A stretch of 64,000 bases of DNA from Zopfochytrium polystomum (lineage: Eukaryota > Chytridiomycota > Chytridiomycetes > Chytridiales > Chytridiaceae), in contig JAIVFJ010000023.1 of NCBI GenBank assembly GCA_025765615.1, positions 1 to 64,000 of the forward strand. The letters are read 5' to 3'. Numbering within the stretch: position 1 is the first letter of the stretch; the number at the start of each line of letters is the position of its first letter. Below, one piece after another: positions 1-15,083 of the stretch. The translations under genes and the position numbers were made by a program. The notes under the pieces are model-generated. The model had not been told where the DNA came from. It did no database searches and was given only the letters and a program-made list of their open reading frames with translations.

Positions 1-1003
1 TAAATTCCACCTCGGCTGCGGCTCGCTTGTTGTAAGATTCCTGCTCTTCGGAGGAGAGGCTCCACCATTTATTCTCTGCAGATAGGATTTGAAGAACTTC
101 GGCACCATGTTTTTCTCGAGCGAGTCCCGACGCTTGCATCGCGTCATTAGAATTCTCGAATATCCGTTTGCACATCGAATCTGCACCTTTCGCTTCCTTC
201 CCAAGATCTCGCATGTACAGTTGATATCCAGTAAGCTTTCGATCTAATTTCATTCTAAACTCCTCCAACACCGTGGGAAACTGTGCTTTCTGGCTTTCCG
301 TCTGATCAGCTGTTGCACTGGTTGTTGTCGTGGAATTCGTCACTTTCAAGGCTGAAGAGATTGCACTGGGTAGTGAAACGTGCAAACAATTTAACAGAAA
401 CTCAGCGTCACGCAATGCTCACGAAGGTTCTTCGGCTCCCAGGGCCGGAAAAGGGTTGGTTGGATCTGGATGTGATAGTGAAGAGTGTCTTTTTGGTCCA
501 ACGGCAGGCATTGCAGAGGAAGCAATCGCGCTCGCCGGATCGTTGGACATGTCCATCGCTGTTTGGATGATCGTGTCACCACTAACGTCCATGGCTTGAG
601 GCACAGTGATGATCGTCAGTATTAAGCAAGCCCATCCATCACAAGTAATATCTGACCTTCTGGACTGTGTAAAGCCTGCTCTTTGTCGCCGTCATTCTGC
701 CCTCCGCGGCTCGACCTTGATCGCTTATTCTGGATGTACTGCTGGCGAAGTATTGTGTTGATCGCTTTGGAGTTTTGGAGTGTTGGAGAGGAATCTTACT
801 TTGATGTTGCGAACTGTGGCTCCTCCCCCCATCAGAATCTGAACGAGATGTGGGTTGTCCGATACGAATTCCGCTGCCGGCTTGGGACAGGAATTGTAGG
901 CTTTCTCAAGCTGCTGGAGCTGGTCTGGCTTCCAAACGAACCGTTGCTTCGCAGACTTCGTCGATTCTGCGGGAGGCGTTGATCCATTAAAAAAACCAAA
1001 CAT
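1..1003 (-). CDS. Homeodomain plus HMG-box-like protein (3' end outside window)
   Basis: Exon model, minus strand: 1003-800, 741-657, 594-423, 365-1 (continues beyond base 1). The three introns are 58, 62 and 57 nt, with donors GTAAGA, GTCAGA and GTGAGC; the second has a TACTGAC branch point. Residues about 15-75 form a homeodomain: helix 1 region FVWKPDQLQQLEKAY and recognition helix NIKQYIQNKRSR. The conserved W48 is Tyr, but the DNA-contacting Asn of the QN motif is kept. The recognition helix is continuous only after intron 1 is removed, which supports the model. The last visible exon reads YQLYMRDLGKEAK, then about 40 residues, then KWWSLSSEEQESYNKRA, which resembles the start and helices 2-3 of an HMG box. 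Start at 1003 is the first ATG after an in-frame stop. Probably a nuclear DNA-binding regulator. The homeodomain is well supported, the HMG box moderately. Confidence 0.75.
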
Positions 1004-5505
<4,502 letters not shown>

Positions 5506-6180
5506 GGCGCGGGACTTCTTTTTTTTTTTTTTTTGTTTTCGTAGCGACGTGAATGGAGATCAGTGACACATTCGGCATCGAATCACCGGAGACCGGCAAG
5601 AAGGGGTTTGTAGGTCACAGGGGGAGGAGTGGTGATGATGTCATTCCCATTCATCCCCTCTAAGCCCTCAAAGCGGGTAAGAGGGCGGGGGGAAGGGCTC
5701 CCTTCAGTCTCGCGGAACGTCGCGCGCGCGGAAGGTTGCCCTTTCCCGATCGTTCAGCCCACTAACCGAATCTGGCCCGGAGAAACGGAAGGGGTTTGGG
5801 GCGAAGCGTCCCGGATCGAGACGCCAAAAAGCAATCATCGCACCCCGTCTGCCCGTGAGCAACACGTACCCTGGTGGAGGATGCTGGCCACCTCATCATC
5901 ATCTTTCGAGCGTGGTGTTTTCCTTTGCCTTTTTTTCCACCCCCCCTTGAGTCCCCTTCGTATCCGCGCGCGTATCGCTTGGGATCGGATCTCTGCGAGT
6001 GAGGGCTTTTCCCGCTGGTCCCAGTGAGAGACAGACACAAAAATCGTTTCGGGCACAGCCAGCGGAAGGCATCCGTTATCCCGCAACTGCATCGGGTACC
6101 GTAGTGCGGACGGAAGCTGGCAAGAACGTTTTCTGCTTCAACGAGAAAGAGCATATAGCCTCTAGTTGAATTGCATTGTT
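5506..6180. other. Intergenic, upstream of the aminotransferase
   Basis: Contains a poly-T tract near 5519-5535 just upstream of the aminotransferase start. No supported gene is seen; the longer open frames lack recognisable domains. It should hold the aminotransferase promoter and the 3' flank of the SH3 membrane-protein gene. Confidence 0.5.
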
Positions 6181-9057
6181 CTATAAATCGTCAGCCATCA
6201 GAGACTCTACCCGGTTAAGGCCGTCCACAGAGCCAAACGTTTCGGTGGACGACGAGCTCCCGACAGAGCTCATCGTCATAAACTTTGCTAAAACGTCAGC
6301 CCCACTTCTGGGGCCGCCGACGCCGCCGCCGCCGCCAGCACTGTTGCCTACAATCGTCGACGACGACAACTGCCAACCACTCCCGCTACCGCTGCTCCGA
6401 CTGCCCACCAAGCACCGCACGGGGAAGAACCCAGCCCGCCGCGTTTCCACGCAATAACCCTCGCAAAAGCCGTCCGGGTACACGCGCCACACTACAACGT
6501 GCTGCCCAACGACAATCACCAGCTCGTCGTCCTCTTCGTCCAGACGGCGGCGAGCGTCCGCCAAGGGCGACAGCGGCGATGTCACGGTCGAAGAGGAGGG
6601 CGGCAGGTCGTCTTCGTCCACTAGGTTCAGATGCGGGTGCGAGATCTGAAGTTGGCGGAAGGCGTGGTGCAGACGAAGCGGGTGGGAGCGGCGGACGGGA
6701 TATTGCATTTGGCTAGGGTCGTCCACCGTGGGCTGCTGCACTTGGGAGGCGCCAGATGACGTCAGGGTGCCCGCTACGGGAACCGGTGAGGCAAGGATCG
6801 GGAGGTTGGAGATGCTTGCAATGTCGCTTGGACTGATGCTAGCTCGCGGAGACAGTTGTTGGGAGCCAAACGGAGGGGCTTGAAGCGGCTCCATAGTCAT
6901 CGAATCCATTGAGAAACGGGGGAGGGAGAGCGAATGGTGGGATACAGAGTCGCTCATGCTTCCTCCGCCGCTTGATACGACGGCGGCTGCCGCAGCAACG
7001 TTCGGAGAGGGAGGACGCGGCAGCGCAATGGTTTGAGTAGTGACAAGATTTCCATCGGGAGTCGTTGAGGTGATAGAGATAACGGCGACGGGTTCGTCGC
7101 TCCCGGGGATGGGACAAATGAATGAAGACGAGGACGTGGTAATGCCCAGAGACGGACCGCCAGCAGACGTCGGTGTAGTTGGAGTGCTGTTGCTGCGACC
7201 AGACAAAGGAGAGACTGGACCGCCTTCGTCCCCGTCGAACGACGTAACCAGCGTCGTTGTGAACTGGGAATTGACACTGTTGCTGTGTTGCAATTTGGTG
7301 GATCTAGTCGAGTTGGTCGAGCGAGATCGGCGATGCGAACGGCCGCCGTTGGAGGATGACGAGGAGGACACTGAAAGGGCGAAGCTTTTGCGGGTCTTTG
7401 CACTACCCGAACGAGTCAAGTCTGTGGGAGCGGCCCACTCGGGAGATGTTGCAATCATAGACAGGGAGCCAGTTGCAGAGGACATAGTGGATGAGATGCT
7501 GCTCTGGCGGGAGGGAGCACGCATGGTGCTCGTGAACTGGGCAGAGAGGGAGCTCTCAAAGCTTACTCTGCGACTCGTCGATCTAGAAGCGTCGGATGCC
7601 ATCGTCGAGAAAGAAATTCGCGACTCTCGAGACAGAGGCGATGGCTTGTACTGGCGAGGTTGTTTGGCTTTGAGAAGTTGAAGGCTCTCACTTCCCGACG
7701 CCATTCTGCCTGCGGCAATGGCTTTCTTCCTCTCCTCCTCTTTGGCGGCGAAGTGAGCCCTCTGCTGCTCCTGCCATTGACGTTGGCTGATTTGCCACTC
7801 GTGCCACTGGTACGCCCACTGCCACTGAGCCCACTGCCAATGCTGATCCGAAGTCCAGGCGTTCGGGTTGCCCGCGTCCCGATCGTCCTGCGAAGGCTCG
7901 GCGACAAGCTCGCCAGAGGTGACAAGGCTGTCTGCAATGTCCAGCTCGACACTGTCCGGCTTCACGGCAGGATAGGCAGGATCCTTCTTTTTTACTGTTT
8001 CGTCGAGCCGGGGAAAACCAGCATCCGACGCCACATCCTTCTCGTCCAACCCAACAATTCCTCGGGGGACTACTGCGTCAGCCACAGAGAATATCACCAG
8101 TTCGGCGCCGCTGGAGACCGCTGAAGCGTCTACGAAAGGGCGACTCGAAAGGGCTGCTCTTCCAGCCGCGGATGCGTCCGACTTGACTGATTTGGATGAT
8201 AAGGCGGAGGCAGAGCGGTTCGAGTTGTATAGAGCGTCGACATGACTCATCTTCAAGAGAGAAGGCGGATCGTCAAGCTCAATAGGAATGCCCGCATCTG
8301 TATTCTCCTTCCCGGGCCGCGAATCTGCGAACACTCCGGTTGGGGTGGCGGAACTCGGCAGACCACCTTTGGCGGTGCTAACACGCCGTTTCTTTCGAAC
8401 AATCACGAAGGCCGCCATGGCGATGGCCACGGCAAAGCCGGCGAAGAGGCCACCAACTAGGGGGGCGACCCCTACACGCTCTCCGCCTGGATCAGTGTGA
8501 AGAGATGTTGGCGTTGGTGCTGTGAAAAGGTTACAGTTGGTTATGGGTCGATGAAGGGGGATTTGGTCAGAATTTTTCGCCTCGTGCGGTGAGCGGTGTC
8601 TCTCACCTGGTGGTGTCGTATTACCGGAGGGGGGTGCTCCAGTCGAGGATGGAGGCTGCGAGCTGGACGACGAGGAGCGGGAGGTCTGATATGTATTGAT
8701 GATGTCGCACATGAGGGGGTCTATGATGTTGCGGTTGCTGTCAGTGCACATGCAGGTGCCGCAGAGACCTGCCGGGAGCTCTGGGTTGGTTGGCAGCGAG
8801 CAGCCGAGCTGCCAACCCACCGAGCAAGGCGAGTTGGCGGACAACACGACGGCGGTGCAGTTCGTGGTGTAGTCATGGCAGATGGTCTGAGCCAGGGAGG
8901 GAGCCTGGGTGGAAGAGGCGGAAGAAGACGGCGAAGCGGCAGAGGAGCCAGAGTCAGTCGACGACGGCGAAGAGATCGCAGAAGTCGGTGACAACGACGA
9001 GCCGCCACTGTCCAGGCTGCTGCCGCCGCCGCCATCGCCAGTCTGGGACGACGACAT
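6181..9057 (-). CDS. Single-pass membrane protein with C-terminal SH3 domain (Fus1-like architecture)
   Basis: Two exons, 9057-8607 and 8519-6181, give 929 aa. The 87-nt intron (GTGAGA...TTCACAG, CTGACC branch point) is a multiple of three without a stop, so read-through would add 29 residues. The Ser-rich N-terminus leads into a Cys-rich module (about ten Cys between residues 60 and 120, including GLCGTCMC). A Ser/Thr/Pro stalk follows, then a membrane helix (LVGGLFAGFAVAIAMAAFVI) with a basic stop-transfer RKKRR. The rest is a long disordered Ser-rich cytoplasmic tail. Near the C-terminus, DDELVIVVGQHVVVWRVYPD followed by GFFPVRCL is an SH3 fold. This order resembles yeast Fus1, a cell-fusion membrane protein, but homology outside the SH3 is not shown. 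No N-terminal signal peptide is visible, so an upstream exon may be missing or the helix acts as a signal anchor. Confidence 0.8.
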   Translation of the reverse strand: MSSSQTGDGGGGSSLDSGGSSLSPTSAISSPSSTDSGSSAASPSSSASSTQAPSLAQTICHDYTTNCTAVVLSANSPCSVGWQLGCSLPTNPELPAGLCGTCMCTDSNRNIIDPLMCDIINTYQTSRSSSSSSQPPSSTGAPPSGNTTPPGERHRSPHEAKNSDQIPLHRPITNCNLFTAPTPTSLHTDPGGERVGVAPLVGGLFAGFAVAIAMAAFVIVRKKRRVSTAKGGLPSSATPTGVFADSRPGKENTDAGIPIELDDPPSLLKMSHVDALYNSNRSASALSSKSVKSDASAAGRAALSSRPFVDASAVSSGAELVIFSVADAVVPRGIVGLDEKDVASDAGFPRLDETVKKKDPAYPAVKPDSVELDIADSLVTSGELVAEPSQDDRDAGNPNAWTSDQHWQWAQWQWAYQWHEWQISQRQWQEQQRAHFAAKEEERKKAIAAGRMASGSESLQLLKAKQPRQYKPSPLSRESRISFSTMASDASRSTSRRVSFESSLSAQFTSTMRAPSRQSSISSTMSSATGSLSMIATSPEWAAPTDLTRSGSAKTRKSFALSVSSSSSSNGGRSHRRSRSTNSTRSTKLQHSNSVNSQFTTTLVTSFDGDEGGPVSPLSGRSNSTPTTPTSAGGPSLGITTSSSSFICPIPGSDEPVAVISITSTTPDGNLVTTQTIALPRPPSPNVAAAAAVVSSGGGSMSDSVSHHSLSLPRFSMDSMTMEPLQAPPFGSQQLSPRASISPSDIASISNLPILASPVPVAGTLTSSGASQVQQPTVDDPSQMQYPVRRSHPLRLHHAFRQLQISHPHLNLVDEDDLPPSSSTVTSPLSPLADARRRLDEEDDELVIVVGQHVVVWRVYPDGFCEGYCVETRRAGFFPVRCLVGSRSSGSGSGWQLSSSTIVGNSAGGGGGVGGPRSGADVLAKFMTMSSVGSSSSTETFGSVDGLNRVESLMADDL

Positions 9058-9465
9058 TTTTGGAAACGAGAGAGGAAAAATTTTTTTCCTAATCGGTGCA
9101 AAGGAACTGTGCCAAATGGAGGAAGAGAAGGAAGGTGTGAGAGAACTTCACGTCATCCGCTTTGTCTTCCTTCCTTGTCGAACTCCGATGCTTCACTTCC
9201 TGCTCTGCATCGTTACCTTCGTCTCCCACTTTGTTACCTTCATGTCATTCTCCGCTCCCTTACTTTCCGATGTATCACTCTCCGCTTCCCCTGTCCTTCA
9301 TATCGGATAACTCTCAACCATCGGACTTCTGGCAGTATAAAACCGCCCTTTTGCAGTACCAATAAAGAAGCGAACCTCAAAAGACCTTCCACTACGCTTA
9401 AAAGGACCCTTCCTTCGAATTCCCTCACAGAAGGGGCGGTGCGGCTCCAAGGGACCAGAAGTGAA

Positions 9466-9502
<37 letters not shown>

Positions 9503-9668
9503 GTGAACGAAACAACAGAAGACGTTAAAGTTAGAAATTAGGGGGGGGAATGGGGATCGCCCAACGGAGAGTAGAATGTGAGAAGAAAATGGAAGAAAAA
9601 AAAGAAGAAAAAAAAGGGATGGTGGCCGACATTCAAGCCAACTAACGTGCGTTGCCCGCCAATCGTAT
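9058..9668. other. Intergenic with a 33-bp poly-A tract
   Basis: Probable promoter side of the SH3 membrane-protein gene and 3' side of the hydrolase gene. An A-homopolymer lies at about 9468-9500. No gene is supported. Confidence 0.5.
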
Positions 9669-12279
9669 TCAAGCCAGCTTGCGGAGGACCCATTCCAGGT
9701 CCTCGTCGCCCGATCCCGACTCAAGCCCGCCGCCCAAATGAGATCGACGGTGCCCAGGAGCAGCAGCAGCAGCCTCCAAGCCGGACCCGCTGATGCCGTG
9801 CTGCGAGCCGCCTCGCCGTGTCTCCAATCGATTGCTTGTTTGCCGGCCACCACAGCCTACCTCAACCTTGGCACCACCGCTCCCGCCCGAACTCGCACTG
9901 TCGACCGCCGATCCGGCGTCGCGCACGGCCTCGATCAGCGCAGACCACCCGACACCTCCCACCTCGCCGACGCGCCCTGCAATTCCCTCGGCCCATCCTT
10001 TCACGACTTGGCCCAGCGCAGCGACGGCGGTCGCGGCCGGGCCGAACCCAGAGTTTCCGCCGGTGCCCGCGGCGGTGGTGCCGGTGGCGGTGGTTGCCGA
10101 CAAGGACGGATGGCGCGCTTCGGATGCTTCCGCGGAGGCGCCGCGGTCGATAGCGTCCTCAAATTGCCGCAGCAAGAGGCGGTTGAAAGCGTCCGGGTCT
10201 TCGTGGTTTAGCGCGTGACCGCGGCCCTGAAACACAATCAGCCTGGCCGAGAGGTCGGCCGCGAGCGTCCAGGCCGCTCGGAGACGGACAAGAGCGTCGT
10301 CCGTGCCGTGGATAACAAGCGGCGGGACTCGCCCAGAGGCGGCGTGGAGCCGCTCGCGGAGTGCTCGCAACTGCGGGCGGGGAATGTGGTGACGGATAAT
10401 GCCCAGCAGCTGCGCGACGGCTGCCGCGATGGACTGGGGCGGCCGATCCCGGACGCGTGCGCCGTGGAACTTTTGCATTTGCTCGAGGTTGGAAGTGGCA
10501 CCAAAAGACTCGGGAGCAGGCGCATGGAGCCAGTTCTATTGGAAAATCCTTTTTGTTAAGCCTTCTACTCCGAAAAAAGCTGGTGGTGGTTCGAGACAAA
10601 CATTACCTTGCTGTAGAGCATAAACGGCACCTTGTCCTTGATCTCTGCAATGCCAAGTGCGATTTTTGTGAGCTCGCCGGCCAGCCAGGGAATGTTCCTT
10701 CCCGGCGGCAACTGCATGCCGGACGAAGTGGCGGCGAGGGTCAGGGACGAGACGGAGTGAGGGCGGAGAATGGCGAGCTGCTGAGCGATCATGCCGCCCA
10801 TGGACGCGCCGACGACGTGGACCCGCGACCAGCCGAGATGGTCCAATAAATCGAGGGCGTCCTGGGCCATGTCCCTGGTGGAATAACATGAGGCGGGGGG
10901 CGCGGACGAAAAGCCGGAGCCGCGATTTTCGTATATGCAAACTTGAAAGTCCTTCTGCCGGCGGAAAAAATCGGTCTGTCACGGGACGGAAGGGCGCAGA
11001 CGAGTACAAGTAGTTGGTTTTTTGGATTTTTTTTTTTTTTTGTTTTGTTTTTGCAAATTTGGTGTCAGCAGTGTCTGTTTGCTTCCTGTGTTTTTTGTTC
11101 TTGTGTCTCTCTCTCATCTGTTTTGGGGACGAATTGGGCAAACAGGCAAAACTGATCATCCGTGCCACTCATTTGACATTCCTCCCGCCATCAACAACAA
11201 CGAGATCGCGGGGCGACAAACTTGGCGGTGCACCTGCAGCGAGAGAGGGCTGCTCACCTGAAACTTCCAGTTTTCGCACGATCCGGCCCAGCCCTGTTTG
11301 TGGTCGTGGTCGTGGTCGTGGTCGTGGTTTTTTGTACGCGGGGCAAAGTTGAAGGGCGATATGGAGTGTGTGGTAGTGCGAGTTAGCCCTGTTGTCGAAG
11401 GCAGGAGAAAGGATTCGACGGAGAAGAATCGAGCAGAAAAGATATGGCGGATGATGAAAAAAAGAACAAAGGCGGGGGAAGGAGGAAAGAAAGAGAAGAA
11501 AGAAAGAAAGAAAAGAAAGAAAGAAAAGAAAGGCGGCCCCACATGCCACATTTTCCTCCTTCTCACATGGAACCGGGCCACACGCACACACACACGCACA
11601 CACCACAAACGGGTGAGAGAGAGCAAGCAAGTGAAGCCCCCGCAGGAAGGAGAGCTCCCACACACACTCAGGCACGCACCGTGATGAAGAGGACCTTGTG
11701 CGGACCACTGCCATGAATCTCGTGGTACAGGTCAACGGGCTGGCCCCGCGCCTCGCCCACCCGGGAAATGAGCCGCTGCACTGACGAAGACGGTGGTGAC
11801 GACGACGACGGCGACGGCGACGACGAAGAGGAGAACTGTGAGGAGGGGGGCGAAGTAGCGGTGGACAGCGAGGAAGGGAAGTGGTGCACGATCGGCGGGC
11901 CAAAGTGGAGCCGCGGGATCGCTACTGCCGGCGATGTTGCTGACCGCCGTCGCGGCGCCGGTCGAATTACAGGTGCTGCTGCTCTTGGTGTTAGTGTTAG
12001 TGGTGCTGGACGTGCTGGGACTTCGGCTGCAGAAGCTGTTGAGTTCCGTGTTGGTGTCGGTGTCGGTGTTGCTGTCGCTGTTGCTGCTGCTGCTGCCATC
12101 GACGCTGCGCCTCTGCCGAAGGCGACTGTGCGGGTGGCTGCCGCCGAGCAGCGTGCGGCCGACACCGCTCGACCTGCGGCTGCAGAGGCTGCAGCCATAT
12201 ATGGGGTGTGAAGGGAAGAGGGGAGGAGGGAGGGCTGGGACACCGACGCGGCCGTCTGAATGGAAATCAACGAGGTCAA
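9669..12279 (-). CDS. Alpha/beta-hydrolase fold protein
   Basis: Four exons, 12279-11680, 11293-11258, 10954-10607 and 10535-9669, give 616 aa with closed phases. Exon 1 encodes about 150 low-complexity residues rich in Ala, Ser and Arg with few acids, possibly a mitochondrial presequence, before PVDLYHEIHGSG. The hydrolase core follows: YENRGSG, the nucleophile elbow VVGASMGG (Ser of GxSxG), HGTDD supplying the acid, and FQGRGHALNHEDP supplying the histidine. About 110 Gly/Ala/Ser-rich residues follow the core. The substrate cannot be read from sequence; the family includes esterases, lipases and peroxidase-like members. The first intron is long (386 nt) and carries hexamer, purine and CA-type simple repeats. 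The 36-nt second exon encodes only GWAGSCENWKFQ. Confidence 0.85.
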
Positions 12280-12386
12280 CAGGCACGATCAGCTTGATTG
12301 AGCGAAGGCGGGCGACCTGCGGGTGGTGAAATGGACGTTTTATTTATCTTTTTTTTCCCTTTTTCTTTCGTTTTTGTGCTGATTTT

Positions 12387-12418
<32 letters not shown>

Positions 12419-12426
12419 TCTCTCTG

Positions 12427-12469
<43 letters not shown>

Positions 12470-12658
12470 GCAGTCTCTTCTTGCTCTAGAGTTTATTTTC
12501 TTCGCCGCGTCTCTTTCCCCGCCCCAGCCAATCAGCTTTGCTCCTGACGTGCACACGGACACCCTCGCCGCTTTCCTCCCGCACGCGCGCTCGAGTCAAT
12601 CACTTCGCATCGCGTGAGATGGGAGAGTGAGCTGAAGCTGATTGAGGGCACAGAGACT

Positions 12659-12705
<47 letters not shown>

Positions 12706-12889
12706 GAAGCTGCTGGAATTCGCAGCAGATTGCGGCTGGAACCCCAACGTGAGTTGCACGCGCCACCAAAAACAAACCAAATCAAACATAAAACAACAAA
12801 AAGAAACGTCAGCACTTGGAAATGGAAAACGGGTCCAGCCCCGTGCGCTCCCACTCTTTCTCTCTCTCTCTCTGTCCACTCTCCCTCGA
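12280..12889. other. Intergenic, CT and GA microsatellites
   Basis: A CT-rich microsatellite lies at 12387-12466 and a GA run at 12662-12706. No coding exon is supported. The region is the upstream flank of the hydrolase gene. Confidence 0.6.
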
Positions 12890-13200
12890 GCAGTTCCAAT
12901 CGTGTCTGACTGCATTCCTAAATACCCCACTCCACTCCATGCAACAACCTTAAGCTGCCGCATCCCCCTACTACCTGGATGAGTCTAGCTAATGGGGCCT
13001 CTCTGTGAGTTGCCCTGCCTCCTAAGGAGCACGCACACAACCCCTGCTCTTCACGCACATTCGGCGTGGCACTCAGGTGTATGGGGATGAACTACAATGT
13101 TCTCCGAAGGAGGCGCACGGTCGCTGCGATTTCTACATTGCCTGTGTCCCTTAGGGGAAACCCGCAGGGGCCATTTCCTCGGATGGTTGTGGCTGGCCGC
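12890..13200 (+). pseudogene. Decayed partial copy of the alanine aminotransferase gene
   Basis: This plus-strand stretch aligns by eye with the coding strand of the intact gene at 2520-5505: exon 7, the intron between exons 7 and 8, and the start of exon 8. Matching blocks include CATTCCTMAATACCC, CTACTACCTGGAYGAGTC, ATGGGGCCTCTC, the intron segment ACATTCGGC, and GTTCTCYGAAGGAGG. The copy carries an in-frame TAA at the position of a serine codon (TCA in the parent) plus several indels. Because the intron is retained it came from a DNA-level duplication, not retroposition. It is inverted relative to the parent, which lies about 8 kb away. Boundaries are approximate and the 3' half beyond 13150 is weak. 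Confidence 0.8.
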
Positions 13201-14156
13201 TAGGCAGCCAGGGGGCAACCGCCGTTCCAGAAAGGGTAAAGGTCAACAGTTGTTAAAGAGGAAGTTAGGCCAAGAGCAGCAGATCTAATAAAAATCGGGA
13301 AGCTGATGGTTATTTTCGGTCTGCTGCAGTCCTTCTGACAAGAAAGAACACCTTGGTCGTTCAGGAACCTTCATCTGGCAGGAATCCCCCAATTGTCTTA
13401 GCAGATCGTGTTTTTCAGACATGAATAACACCAAGAGTCTAAAAAAACGAGGACAACCCTGCTGATGTCAATACCCCTGACCCTACACATGAGGATGACT
13501 GCATGTGAGGCTAGCGAAGGAAAGAAGAAAGAGCCGGGGAGAGTTGCAGGCGAAGAGACTGGGTGGGCATGGAAGAAGCGCACGCTGGGTATCCTTTTTT
13601 TTTTTCCCTTTTCTTTATGAATTTTCGTGATACGCTAAAACAGTCTGTGGTGATTTCGTCCAGTCAAGAATCGTTTTGGCCTGCTCAATGGTTCGTGACC
13701 CGCGAGGGTTGCTTTGCTTGGAAACCGCATTTTCGAGCTGTAAGATTTCATGCTGGCGATGGCTCGCTGTTCACCACGATTTTGTGGAAGATACCCTGCC
13801 AGTGTTCCAGTGTGATGCGGCTTTCCATTACTTTTTTTTTTTAATTTTTTTTTTTTTTGTTTTTCTCTTTCTGGTTTGTCACACGCATAGTATAGAAATG
13901 AAATGAAAAAAAAAATGTTGAAAAGGGAATCTCCTTTTGTACTTTTTATTATACATATTGTTCTACGAATGCTTCTTGTTTTTGCCAATTTTTCTTTGGG
14001 TTTTCCCTCAAGCGGCCGCCTCATCATCTCCAAAAAAACGAAAAGAAAGGAGCAGACGACAACGGCGTTTACTCGCTTCGGCGCTCTCCACCCACCACGC
14101 ACACCATACATCATCATCGACCCAGGACCAGGCAAAGGAGGAGATAGATTGATAAT
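13201..14156. other. Intergenic, poly-T/poly-A rich, no gene recognised
   Basis: T-rich runs lie near 13590-13605 and 13830-13865. I could not extend the aminotransferase pseudogene into this region, and no reading frame has family features. Confidence 0.45.
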
Positions 14157-15081
14157 GCTACCTCGAACGTCCATCTCGTCGATATCGTCCTCCCTCTCAA
14201 CAAACCCCTACTCGCCGTCTGCCGACCCGTCCGCCAGCCCGGGAAAGTTTCGCTTCATGGACGCCATCTCCAGGCTCTTCACCAGCACGGGCACCACCAC
14301 CACCACAAGCAACAGCAGCAGCGCCGCCGCCACCGCCGCCGGAGCCTTTGCTGGATCGTCGTCCGCGGCGGCGACCCCTGCATCCGTGGCCGGATCCCTC
14401 ACATCGTCGCTCTCCTCCATGTCCTCCTCCGCATCGCTGTCGTCGGCCTTTTCGTCTTCGTCTGCCGCCGCTCGCAGTCCGCCGCTTCTAATGGCCGGCA
14501 TCGCAGAGAGCCCCGACGAAGACCCGCGGGAGGAGTCGTCCGCCGCTGGTGGCGGGGCAAACAACAGCAGCCGTAGCAGCAGCAGGGCAGGGGGCCGAAG
14601 AAGACGAGGCAGCAGCAGGAGCATCAGCCGGAGCCGAAAAGGCAGCATCAGCGCTGCTGGCGCTGCAACCGAACACCACCACTGGCAGAGAGCCAACGAC
14701 GAAGCGCCCAACAGCTGGGTCGGCACTGAAGTGCGCCCTACGGCCCGCATTGGCGGCTCTGGTGGCGGTGGTGGTATGCAGCAGCAAGCAGCAGCGGGCA
14801 CCGCAGCAGCAGGTGGCGTTGTTGGAATCGAACTTGTCCCGCCCCCACTCAGCCACCCACCCGAAGAAGCAGAGTCAGTGCCACTCGACGGTCGGGTGCT
14901 CGACGGTCGGGTGGACCCTCTTGTTCGTTTGCCGCCGCTGCCTCCACCTCCGCCGCTCAACGTCCACCGGACGGACGGCAGAGTGCAAATGGACGGCCCC
15001 TCTCAGGATGCCCAACAGTCTTCACAGCCTCCACAGCAGCCACAGCAGCACAGCAGCAGCAGCAGCAGCAGCAGCCAATAA
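14157..15081 (+). CDS. Possible Ser/Ala-rich low-complexity coding exon
   Basis: An open frame beginning MLPRTSISSISS runs to a TAA at 15079. The composition is Ser, Ala, Thr and Gln tracts with Arg/Ser-rich patches (RSISRSRKGS) and poly-Gln/poly-Ser at the end. The frame stays open at least as far upstream as 13903, but the part before 14157 looks non-coding. It may be the first exon of the gene continuing at 15084-17190, which would need an unrecognised frame-changing intron near its end, or a fortuitous frame in GC-rich repeats. No domain is seen. Confidence 0.3.
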
Positions 15082-15083
15082 TA

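Noticed and set aside
13635..13900. Minus-strand frame that might extend the aminotransferase pseudogene
   Set aside because: Checked against the remaining aminotransferase exons and found no convincing matching blocks.
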